Source of the DNA: Coccinella septempunctata
Lineage: Eukaryota; Arthropoda; Insecta; Coleoptera; Coccinellidae
DNA length: 64,000 bases
Assembly (NCBI RefSeq): GCF_907165205.1
Contig: NC_058198.1
Location: 21,699,240 to 21,763,239 of the forward strand
Direction: 5' to 3'
The notes under the pieces are model-generated. The model did not search any database and was not told the DNA's origin. It saw only the letters and a program-made list of their open reading frames with translations. Position 1 is the first letter of the stretch, and every line of letters begins with the position of its first letter. Position numbers and translations under genes: made by a program. This document shows positions 33,121 through 42,501 of the stretch, piece after piece.

Positions 33121-34078
33121 ATTTAATAATTCTCAGTATCAAGATACAGGAAGCGTCAAAGAAAAAAAATCAAATACAATAGTATTCAAAAAATATGTAA
33201 GTTAATTTGTAAAGGACTAGTACCACAATTGCACATAAAACTAACAAAACATTGTTGATCCATTTATTCATGTAAAAAAGAATGAAGGCCGGTCCAAAAA
33301 TTCTTTCAAGCTATATACAGTAGTCTTCAACAGAGCCCTCTTTATCTCCCTGTCGAATCTCGTAGCATTTAACCGTTTTATAGTATCCGGTATCGAATTG
33401 TACAAAACGGCTCCCCAGTAATCAACAAATTGCTGTGATGATGTTAGACGATGAAAGGGTATTTCTAAGGCTGTTCTATTTCTTGTTCCATACGGATGCC
33501 TCTGCATATTCCTCGGGAAGTTTCTGATATTAGCATGCACATACTTCAGTGTGGATGATATGAAAATACTTGGGACAGTCAAGATGCCCCCAGCCCTGAA
33601 TGCCTCTCTACAACTGTCTCTGGGTCCAAGGCCGAAAAGAGCCCTTATAGCCCTCTTCTGGAGTAAAAGCACTCTTTGCGCTTCCGATGAACTACCCCAA
33701 AAAAGAATGGCGTAGGAGGCCACACTATGGAAGTTGGCAAAATAAGTTAGCCTGGCCATTTCATATGTTGTGCACATTTTCACCCGTCGAATGGAATACA
33801 CAGCCACTGACAGTTTTGCTACCAGTGCATCAATGTTGGTCCTCCAGCCTAGTCCAGATTCCAAATGGACTCCCAAAAACTTAACGGAGGCTCTCTGATC
33901 CAATGCATGGGAAAATGTGAGCTGCTGTGTCTTGCTCTCATTCATTTTCAGTCTATTCGCCTGAAACCACTTTCCGATGTCTTCCAGTAGTTTCTTCGCT
34001 TTATTTCGTATCTCGTCCACACTTCTACCTCTCAGCATAACAGAGGTATCATCAGCAAACAGTACAGCTCCATAAATA
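33121..34078 (-). mobile_element. CR1/jockey-like LINE, 3' portion
   Basis: Its 5' end is in RT at YIYGAVLFADD (34078-34044); the 3' untranslated part lies at 33121-33267, ending leftwards in ATTATT units. It is the element that first interrupted the Helitron; its (TAA)n-like tail later received the Dong elements (inference from arrangement). Confidence 0.7.
33268..34078 (-). pseudogene. LINE reverse transcriptase C-terminus
   Basis: Opens inside RT with GAVLFADDT (catalytic FADD box), then the thumb (NRLKMNESKTQQLTFSH, KFLGVHLESGLGW) and the connector LLLQKRAIRALFGLGPRDSC. The C-terminal part contains the NMQRHPYGTRNR and SLKEFLD segments seen in CR1/L2-like insect LINEs. The frame is open for 256 codons to a stop at 33268. 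Everything upstream of the FADD box is missing, so the element is 5' truncated. The LINE at 58918-62901 has the same C-terminal plan (RALRIILKLGYRESC). Confidence 0.78.
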
Positions 34079-34600
34079 TATGGGTGAAGAATTAATAGAG
34101 AGAAGACGACAGAATATGGAAGTGGATAATATAGTTATCGGTACTATTGAGGAACCGAATATAAATGTTCTTGCGGCGATATTCGAGGGATCCGAACCGC
34201 CCATAGATGTATATTTAGTATTGTATTCTCATAGAGAAGACGATCCCGAGTCGCGCAATAGACATCGCGAGATAAAAATTCTTAATCCGATGGCGGATCC
34301 GCATATCCATTGTTATTTCCTTGCGGTGATTATGGCTAACAGAGTGGTATCGAATATAATGAGACATCTAATAAAACGACACGGAAAACCGTAACCATCC
34401 ATCAATATTACAGATATAGGTTATATTTTAGAGTTACGTTTTCGATCATCCACCACGGCGGTAAATTGTTTCAGCAATACACAGTAGATAGATGGTTGAA
34501 ATGCGAGATGGTTCGTTTGTGGTGATACAGACAGAATCGGCGGATTTCAGAAGTACCACCGAAGATACTCTGAGACGATATAATACAGGGTCTTTCACGA
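34079..34600 (+). pseudogene. Helitron protein, continuation
   Basis: After the insertion the frame runs GEELIERRRQNM, then VLAAIFEGSEPPID, then HREIKILNPMADPH, matching the Helitron N-terminal region that leads to the helicase-like domain (usually R-x-I-x-x-x-N-P-x-x-D-P). A break at about 34393 changes the frame. The next block, IIHHGGKLFQQYTVDRWLK (34448 on), is the highly conserved GGKLFQQYxVD signature of Helitron proteins. Stops follow within 30 codons. The HUH/Tyr rolling-circle and SF1 helicase parts are missing. Confidence 0.75.
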
Positions 34601-35485
34601 GGAACCTCACCCATATTTATACAGGAAACTACTGAACGTATTTTCATGTAATTCAGCACTTATAAGTATTTCACGATGCTGATGAAATCTAAAATATTTT
34701 AAAGGCATGAGCACTTCCGGTTTTTCCGGAAATGACGTCAACTTCCATTTTTCAAATTAGAACAACATTTTTTTATTGCAGAAATAGATTCTTTAGAAAA
34801 TTTCAAGTTATTTTGATGTAACATTTTTCAGTTTTGGTTGGAAAATTCTCTCTGAGCGGGAAAATTCGAAAAAAAAATCGAAAATAGAGCTCCGCTGAAA
34901 CAAGAATAACTTCGAGGTTTTTGGATGGAAAATTTTCATTTTTGGGATTTTTCAAGATGTAAGATTGATGTATCCACTTTAAAAATCGAAATCGCGATTC
35001 ATGATAGAGGGGGTGAAAAAATCGCTTTCAAAGTTAGGGATGACAAAATCGTGAAAAATCAATTCTTTCAAATTAGAACCCCATTTTTTTATGGCAGATA
35101 TTGAATCTACGTTAAAAAATAATGTGAGTGTATGCATCACACCCTTGCCCTAAAGTGGATATTTTCTGAGTTATTCACAAAAAACTGTTTTTCGTCTTGA
35201 ATTTTCAGCTATTTCTTTTCCCTTCACGCCAAAAAGATGAAATTTTCAGGAACTGTTAGTTGAACCATGCTGTAGATTTTTCACCCCTTCTTGAAACCGA
35301 CTTCAAGTTACTATTAGGAGAACCATGGCAAACTCTCGCAGTTATAACTAGAGAAGATGCTCAAAGTTTGACCGTCAATTTCTAGACATTTATTTATACG
35401 TCTCAGGAATGCTTCGTGCGTTGCTCTTCTTATTTCATCGAGAGAAAGAGATCTGCAAAAGTGTTTAAAAACCAAATTTAGGTAT
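34590..35485. repeat. Unclassified repeat-like block ending at the BEL gag
   Basis: Starts around ACAGGGTCTTTCACGAGG and continues as AT-rich DNA with several poly-A/T runs, no ORF. It ends sharply where BEL sequence starts (ATTACAATTAATTTTACACG at 35485). The beginning resembles the ends of short non-autonomous DNA elements, but no matching terminus was found. Confidence 0.35.
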
Positions 35486-36165
35486 TACAATTAATTTTAC
35501 ACGTATTTTCTATTGCGTTCCAATGTACTTGAGCACTCAACCTTTCATTAGAAAATCGATTGACAAGAGATTCGTATGCAATTTGATAATTGTTCGAGCT
35601 CATAGGTAAAGTGCGTACTAAGGAAAGAGGCGGACCTTCTAGGGAAGAAATCAAGTAATTGAATTTTTCAATTTCAGTTAAAGAGTGGTTATTATGAACC
35701 AGAGCATCAAAAACATGTTACAAACTGCGTATAATCCCCTCTAAACTTTTTAATTTCTATTTGCGGAAGACGGACATTCGGTGTACAAGCTGTAGCAATA
35801 GAACCAAGACTTTGCTTGCGAATTAAACTTGCTTGTGCTGAGATATTTAAAGATTCGCCATTCGGATCGAATAATTGTGTATAGATTGTTTTGACGGAAA
35901 AAAACTGATCCTGAAATTCCTTCCTAATTAATTCTTCATTTGTAAGGTCAGAATTATCATCGCTTTGCAACATAATACCAGTAACAGTTTGATGCTGTTT
36001 ATGAAATTCTTCACGAACATTATCAATTTCAGTGAAACGAATTTTGAAGGACGTTCTAAGCGAGGAATCTGAAACGGCTTGATTAGCCAAATCCAGAAGT
36101 GAAGATAATTCACTAATGCATGAATTTCTATTGAATTTGGCTTTCTTCAATTTGAAATCCGTCAT
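35486..36165 (-). pseudogene. BEL/Pao gag N-terminal part (copy 2)
   Basis: Minus-strand frame from ATG at 36165 (MTDFKLKKAKFNRN). From VREEFHKQHQ to the TCKIN end it is nearly identical to copy 1 (about 97% by eye over 540 bp). A deletion at about 35716 breaks the frame at TQFVTCF. This copy has the original N-terminus that copy 1 lacks, but ends at 35486 where copy 1 has its TAA group. It is flanked upstream by a probable leader and LTR. Confidence 0.72.
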
Positions 36166-36567
36166 ATTGCGATTTGAATAAACCGATCAAAGTAATAATT
36201 ATATTATTCAATATCCTGATGAATAAGAAAAAAGTTCGACTTCAACTGATTCAATTATTATAGCATCAACAAATGTTTTATTCTCGAATAATAAATATTG
36301 GTGAATTCAATTCAAATGAGTTGCAATGAAAATTCGATGAATATGTGCATCGACTGCGATAAGCGAACGCTGAGCGTTATCCGATGCGTCAATGCAGCAA
36401 AAAATCTTCGTAGCGTAAACAATGGGAATTAGAAGTACCAAATGAAAAATCAAAATGCTAAATTTTCAATACAATGCGAAATGCGAAGTTTCAGAATCCG
36501 GTGCGCTAAAGGACCAATTATACAGTCCACTTTTCTCAACAGTTTACCTGAGCTATCGGACATAACA
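36166..36567 (-). mobile_element. Presumed BEL 5' leader/LTR region (copy 2)
   Basis: Lies directly upstream of the gag ATG on the minus strand. The far edge, read on the minus strand, begins TGTTATGTCCGATAG, a plausible LTR terminus, and a 52-bp piece is repeated at 18895-18946. No second full LTR copy is in the window, so the LTR call is inferred. Confidence 0.4.
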
Positions 36568-36910
36568 GTGATTTCGAAGCTTCTTGAATACGCGTAGATC
36601 GGCCGGCCGAGCCTCGGAGTGGGGATATAAGAATCGCTGTTCCCATATTGAATTGAATTAGGTCAGTGTCGTAGAATAAGAGAAAGGGGTGCACGTACGT
36701 GTTTATCAGTTTTCTTCGATTCATATCGTAAATTTTGATAATCCGAGTGAATTCTAAATTTCTTGGATTGTTGAATAATTGGAGTGGTAGCAAATCGAAA
36801 CAAACTTTGCATCCTGTCACAAAATCATATGACAGTAGAAGAAGGAATGGTGAAATAAAGAAAGGAAAAATTATTACATTATCACTCATAATCAAAATTG
36901 TAGATGTGTT
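36568..36910 (+). promoter_or_regulatory. Promoter-like block, possible LTR of another element
   Basis: GGGATATAAGAATCGC at about 36622 gives a TATA box, and an initiator-like GGTCAGTGTCG lies about 35 bases on. A TTGTTGAATAATTGGAGTGG segment near 36770 could be an LTR end and primer-binding site. No partner copy was found. Confidence 0.3.
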
Positions 36911-38850
36911 TCAGTGAACTTAAAATTTTGATTCGTATTGACGTTGATGTTTTGTGTTGTAATAAATTTGTTATCGGTATTTACAGAAAGACTCCGAAGA
37001 AGAATAAAACTATAATTCAAAAGCTTGGCAAAAACAAAGAAGTGTAGTACATTTTTTCTCTAAAAACAAGCCTAAACTTTTATACACTGCGGTTGTATAA
37101 AGAAAATCAGATTATATCTGCAGGGTGGGACATAAGTCTGAAATAAAATTAATGTTTCTTCAATATTGATCAACCACCTAAAATGAAGACGCTGAAACCC
37201 ACCAATTGCTTTTCAATTAACTTCTTCTTCTATCTAAATATTTTCTCAACCAATAATTTAACATCAAGATGCTGAAAAACATGTCAATTGAGTTCTGATT
37301 GCACTTATTTTTGGGACATAAAATTGAATATTCCGCGTTTTCATTTCCAGTTATTGGTTGGAAAAAAAGAAACTAATTTTATTCCAGGATATTCCCTGTA
37401 TATCCTGGGTCGGGCCGACCCACACTTTATGGGCACAAGCCGTCACTGACGCTATCTCTGGTACTAATGTCATTTTCAAATATAAAATAGAAGTTTTTGC
37501 CATCTGTCCAAGTTTCCACAAGAAAAGATTCAAGAAACGTTCGCTATTATAAAATTTGATTTTAGCATCGATTTTTTCTCAAGACTCGAAATGGAAGTAA
37601 AAAAAATTTAATTCATGATTCATTTTCGAATGAGAGAGCTGTAACCGACAGAAGGAATTCTTAACTTGTTGCTAATTCCCATTATGCTCTGACGAACGAT
37701 CATAATCATCTTGGGATGATAATGAGGTAGGTACTTTATAAATGAACTGCAAGCCCAGTCAACCAGAAATGTAACAGTAAGTCGCAGGGAGTACCCAAAA
37801 ATATCGCACTGAAGCGCTTCTTTGAGAAGTTTCATGGATGTACTTAAGATTTCACATTGTGGACATTAACGTCCGCATATTGTTAAGTTTGCGAATTCCT
37901 CAAGTTTAAATCCCTAGTGGTTACATGAAACATCATATCGAGATGTTCCGATGAAGTGAACATAGCTACTATTATGCGACTTCTCTCTGTTGATATTTTT
38001 GAAATATTGAATCTGTGATATTTTTAGAACATGAAATGATGTGTTGTGAATACATTTCGATGAACTCTACCCAGCGACTTCTCTAAGAAAAACTTTCAGT
38101 AACTGTCTGAAATGTTCTATTTATCAGCACGTGGTCTCGAAGTTAACTCATAACCTATATCCCGCTATGCCAAACGTGGTGTGACGTGTTTCATTTTGTG
38201 ACTGCGTTGTGTTGAGAGAATGAACAAACAAAATCTTTATGAATGAATTTTTAGAATAATTTTTTTAACAAAGCTGTTCTATTATTAAATTTCGTTTTGG
38301 TTAAGTGTTACTTGACGTTGATTGATTAATTAACGTGCAGTAAAAGGTTAGTAGTTATATAACCTATTGAAATAATGACTACATCATGAACACTTCCTGG
38401 CTCTCTTATCCTCCCCATTTTTGCACCTTTGTAACGTTCAACTTTCAACATACCTCATATGAATTTAGGTGATAAGTAACATTCACAACCTTCAAAATCA
38501 AACTTGGAATTGATTTGAATCATCGAGAGAACTTCAAATTATTATTTTAGATACTATGCTGGAAAAAATCACCTTCTACTGTTGTTAGATTTTTCATGAC
38601 ACTCAATTTATTACTATCAATACAGCTCTGATTTTTTCTTCTTCATCTGGACCATGCCGTTCCTGAAGTGGAATGAAGATTTATAACAAGATATATGTTC
38701 TTTATTTTATATATTTGGATTTGTATGAAACATATTAATCTTGAATAAAAAAATATCAGTAATTCATATAGTTGTTCAATTTCCCTTTTGAGGATGAGAG
38801 CAGAATGCGAAATATATGTAGGTAAGAGTAAAGAGTAAACACAGGGTACA
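36911..38850. other. No recognised gene
   Basis: About 1.9 kb of AT-rich sequence without a supported ORF or repeat. Confidence 0.45.
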
Positions 38851-38856
38851 AATGAT

Positions 38857-38999
38857 GAGGCGTTCAGAGCAGAAGAGGCCCAAGCTACATTTTTTCTGAA
38901 ATTGAGTTTACGAGTATATAAATGATTTCCAGGCAGTTCTTACTGTTAATTCAATTTCAGAAAAATTGTAGCTTGGGTCACTTTTCCTCGGAACGCCTC
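38857..38999. repeat. Long hairpin, ~50-bp arms
   Basis: The left arm (GAGGCGTTC at 38857 through CTGAAATTGAG) pairs with the right arm ending CGCCTC at 38999. CCCAAGCTACA and TGTAGCTTGGG are perfect inner blocks. The loop is about 40 bases. It is either a small foldback MITE or a transcribed hairpin. Confidence 0.7.
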
Positions 39000-39424
39000 G
39001 AATATAGAGTGCAAATTGATTGCCACGATGGTAATTATCAAATTGAACATGAATATAACTTCAATAGAGGATACACTTTGGTAGTTTATTCTGTCAAAAT
39101 AATCGTTCCAAAAACCTCCAAAATGAGAAGTCGCAAAGTTGCTGTCTAGGGTGCTTTTTTTACACCTACTATGTGATGTACTGGGTAATTACCCGCGATA
39201 TGCGATGTTACGGACATTAAGCACTCTCCAGTAAGTACTGGTGGCCTTTTTATAAATCAACATTGTGAAGTCGCATTTCCACAGTGGTAATTCCCAACAA
39301 CTTCCCTGTGACTGAAACTGGTTGACTGGGAAGACCTCGTCAATAAGTCAGAAAAAGCTCTTGACATGTTTACATTCCAATGGGTAATACCGAAGGCAGA
39401 CAGTTCGAAGGTTCAATAAAAATG

Positions 39425-39965
39425 TCAGTATTTCGGACCCATGCAAATAAGCAAACCTGAAGTACACAATTGTACTTTATGGGGAATACCTTCTTTCGAA
39501 GAGTGCTGTGTAAATTTCTCAAAATTTATAGGTTTCTTGCGGATTTCATGAGTCCTGGTCAAATTACAATCGATGTTTGTAGAAATGTACGTACGTCTTC
39601 GAACTCGATTTTCAAAGAATGGATGATGATTAAGACCAAATTCCTGTATCAATCATATTCAGTTGAATTCAGGTTTACAAAATTTCCAGAAAATGATGAA
39701 TTTATATAATGTTTTCATCTTTTTGAATGAAAAAGTGATCTTCTGAGTCTTTCTCTCATAACCTAACACTACATAGAAGCTCAAAGAACTATACGCATTA
39801 TCCTATTATTAATGAGAATATCCTACCAACTTCACTGAACTAGTTTCTGAGTTTTTCTGTACACAATTGTTCCTTTATGGACAATACCTCCTTTGGAAGG
39901 GTACTGTATAAATTTCTCAAAATTTATGAGTTTCTTGCGGATTTCACGCTGAGGCGTAGGTCTGT
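39425..39965. repeat. Dispersed repeat family X, inverted and shortened copies
   Basis: AAAATGTCAGTATTTCGG at 39419 is the reverse complement of a block in copies 1 and 2. CTTTATGGGGAATACCT at 39475 and TTTATGGACAATACCTCC at 39871, each followed by AAATTTCTCAAAATTTAT and a TTTCTTGCGGATTTCA block, show a local duplication 396 bp apart. Confidence 0.55.
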
Positions 39966-40590
39966 TTCCAAGCAACGTGTTTTCAAGAACTATTATAAAA
40001 TTATTTCTAGTATCAATATCCTTACGTTATTACTTATGACAATTAATAGGATATTGCGTATGAAACTTAATGTTTTTGTATTTTGTCAGGTTTTGAGTTC
40101 ACTTTAATTCCGGATATTTGAAAAAATGCTGGGAAAATAACGAGCATTTCCATATGACTTCCTCACATGTACCTAATACTAGATAGTAGTGGTATACAGA
40201 CATATAGATCATCTATTGGTTGAAAAGGTTTCAAGACATATTAATTTGAATTCAGGTTTACAAAATTTCCTGAAAGTGATGCATTCTATATTAGAAACTG
40301 TTTCATCTTTCTGAATACCCGCAATGAAAGTGATCTCATAACCTAGCACTATGAAAAATCACGAAGAACTATACGCATCATCCTCTACTATCAATGAAAA
40401 TAACCGACCAACTTGACTGAACTAACTTTTGCGTTTTTCTTCTTGGAGAACAATTCGAGAAACGATGGATATTATTTATTCTGAAGAATAAATAGAAAAA
40501 ACATGGGATAAGAACGTGACTAGAACGTAACATTTGGTTTACTAAAGAGAAGATCAATTTAAAGAGATTTAAATTGAGTTTTCACTTATA
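39966..40590. other. No recognised gene
   Basis: AT-rich. Some sentence-like similarity to 39720-39840 (CCTA(A/G)CACTA and GAACTATACGCAT recur at 39786 and 40358), suggesting the duplication at 39.4-39.9 kb extends here. Confidence 0.35.
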
Positions 40591-40599
40591 ACTTGAAAA

Positions 40600-40940
40600 C
40601 AATGCTGTTAGTGACACTATTCTATGACCATTGAAAATCGAGGTTGAAAACATGCCATCTATTTTTCCCTAGATCTTATGGTTACAGAACTGCCATTCAA
40701 TCCCCGAACATCCCGAATTTTGCCCTGTACATTTTGGAATTTCTGAAAACATCGATTGAAGGGAACTCTGCAAGGAACACATAAAACTTGACAAATTTAC
40801 CATCCCAAAGAAGATATTCCTCGTCAAGTAAACCGAGTAGGTACTCGGTCAGGGCTCCGAAATACTGACATTTATGTTGAAGCTTCAAAATGTCCGTCCT
40901 TGAATTTACCCATTGAAAATCAAACAAGTCAAGATCTTGA
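40600..40940. repeat. Dispersed repeat family X, copy 2
   Basis: Same order of blocks as 16775-17110, including CTATGACCATTGAAAATCGA, TTTTGCCCTGTACATTTTGG and AGGGCTCCGAAATACTGACA. About 75-80% identity by eye with small gaps. Confidence 0.62.
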
Positions 40941-41340
40941 CGAGACCTAGTACCTAGAGTTCTAGGAATTTGAATATTACCATAGTGACCATTAAGAAAG
41001 TACCCCATTATCATCTCGAGATCATTACAATCGTTGGTCAGAATCCTCTGATTATCCAATTGAAGTTTCAAGATAATTTTTGAAATTAATCTGGAATTTC
41101 TGTTAGAATGAAAAAAACAACCTTGAAATAAAGGGTAACGTTGATCTGATAAAAAGACCAAACCGTAAAAGAACGAATTTTGATTCACCGAACAAATTTG
41201 TGAAAAAAATTGAACAATTTGTTTTCTAGTCTAGGTACCTTATCGTCATCATGTCAAATTGTATTTTGCTTAAAATTGCGAGTTTATTACAATGATATGA
41301 GATGATTTATAGAATGAAACCCTCAGGCTTAATTGAAGAC
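40941..41340. other. No recognised gene
   Basis: Open minus-strand codons here extend the repeat by chance; no domain is seen. Confidence 0.35.
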
Positions 41341-41465
41341 TCATATTTTTTATTTCAATACAGCCGTGTATAACATTTTCTGTTTTTTCAATCATTAAAA
41401 AAAATTTATGAATATGTTGTACACATTTCATTAGGAGGCATTTGTGAAACGCCGTATGAGATATA

Positions 41466-41576
41466 TTATTCTATTCGATCTCCTTCCTCGAGGGGTACGA
41501 AAACTCCAACTTTTTTCAGTTTGTTACTCTGGGGTTTTTTCAGTTTATCATCATCTTCGATTTCGATGAGTGCTTT
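41466..41576 (-). CDS. Plausible terminal exon of a host gene
   Basis: On the minus strand an acceptor (CACACTTTCAG) ends at 41577 and is followed by 36 codons, KALIEIEDDDKLKKPQSNKL, then KKVGVFVPLEEGDRIE and TAA at 41466-41468. An AATAAA lies about 115 bp further (reverse complement of 41348-41353). Composition (charged, lysine/acidic) and codon pattern look coding, unlike the surroundings. I do not recognise the protein; no upstream exon was located on this strand within the window. Confidence 0.38.
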   Translation of the reverse strand, partial: KALIEIEDDDKLKKPQSNKLKKVGVFVPLEEGDRIE

Positions 41577-41599
41577 CTGAAAGTGTGAAATTATTCTTT

Positions 41600-42340
41600 G
41601 TGGAACTAAGGTGATTTCCTACACTGAAAAATTGCAACCAAAGGTAGAATCTAAGTTCTTCCAACTTTTTTTTTCATTTTTTTTTTCTCGGTCCGAAATA
41701 GTTTCCTTTTCTCAATATAAATACTCACCTCATTCAAAAGTTCAACTTAAACATACTGTCACTACGCAAAATTGAATTACCTTAACTTCATGTGTGTTGA
41801 ATTTCTCGACAATTCAAATAAAATTTCAAAATTTTTCTCATCAAAATTGCGTACACACAACTATACCTCACTTGTGAATGTTAGAGATGGATTTTCAGAC
41901 TACTCATTGAATATGTAGATGTCATACTTGAAATGAAGTGAATCTAGGTAAAAAATTTCATTTCATTCCACTGGACATAACATAAATCTCATTAAATTTG
42001 ACTGGATCATTATCGTGTTATCACATTTAAAAACGTAATAGGGGATTATTTTAACATTTGAGTTTTTTTTGAGAAACATGCATAAGATAGTGTAGTACAT
42101 TTGTGAAATTTTTGATGACCTCGAAAATCTCAAAATAAAATCAAAATAGGAATTATGGGATTAAAGTAATTTCGAGCCTAATTGAAGTTTATGTTAAACA
42201 TTAAACATATAAAGAATGTTTAACTAAATCTAATACTAATTATAATGAGATATTAATTATTCTGCTGCCTCTTAAATGACTAATGTGGGGGGGGGGTTAA
42301 CAGTCGACAATTATTGGATTTTGGGCTGGTCTATGTACAC
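41600..42340. other. No recognised gene
   Basis: AT-rich sequence upstream of the ankyrin gene promoter. It includes a 10-base G run at about 42288. Confidence 0.45.
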
Positions 42341-42350
42341 CAGGTATAGG

Positions 42351-42400
42351 TATATAAGCAGCTCCTGACTAGCCATCAAACAGATCATTCTCTCAGCTTG
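42351..42400 (+). promoter_or_regulatory. TATA and initiator of the ankyrin gene
   Basis: GGTATATAAGCAGC puts a TATA box at 42350-42358. Initiator-like pyrimidine/CA sequence (CAGATCATTC, then TCTCAGCTTG) follows 27-40 bases downstream, the distance expected for insect core promoters. The start codon at 42502 leaves a ~110-base leader. Confidence 0.55.
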
Positions 42401-42501
42401 TTCGAGATAGTTCAACTGAAGATTTGTTAATATTTGTCGTGTTGACTTGAGTGTTTTTTTCTTTCGTCGAAATATTTTATACCTATTCGTTCAGAATAAT
42501 C

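Larger units (their letters stand above)
23807..34078. mobile_element. 10.3-kb nested insertion in the Helitron, flanked by TATG
   Basis: TATG is present at 23803-23806 and again at 34079-34082. Removing 23807-34078 restores the Helitron frame from RAYKTM to GEELIERRR. Inside, from the right, is a minus-strand LINE (33121-34078) whose 3' end faces left with (TAA)n. Three R4/Dong elements lie in that (TAA)n, and a LINE fragment lies inside the first. Confidence 0.75.

Noticed and set aside
38101..38350. Possible host exons in gene-poor DNA
   Set aside because: No open frame longer than 60 codons with splice sites or conserved motif.
40697..41188. Minus-strand frame of 163 codons as a protein gene
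   Set aside because: Most of it lies in dispersed repeat family X, whose other copy has a differently broken frame; no domain.
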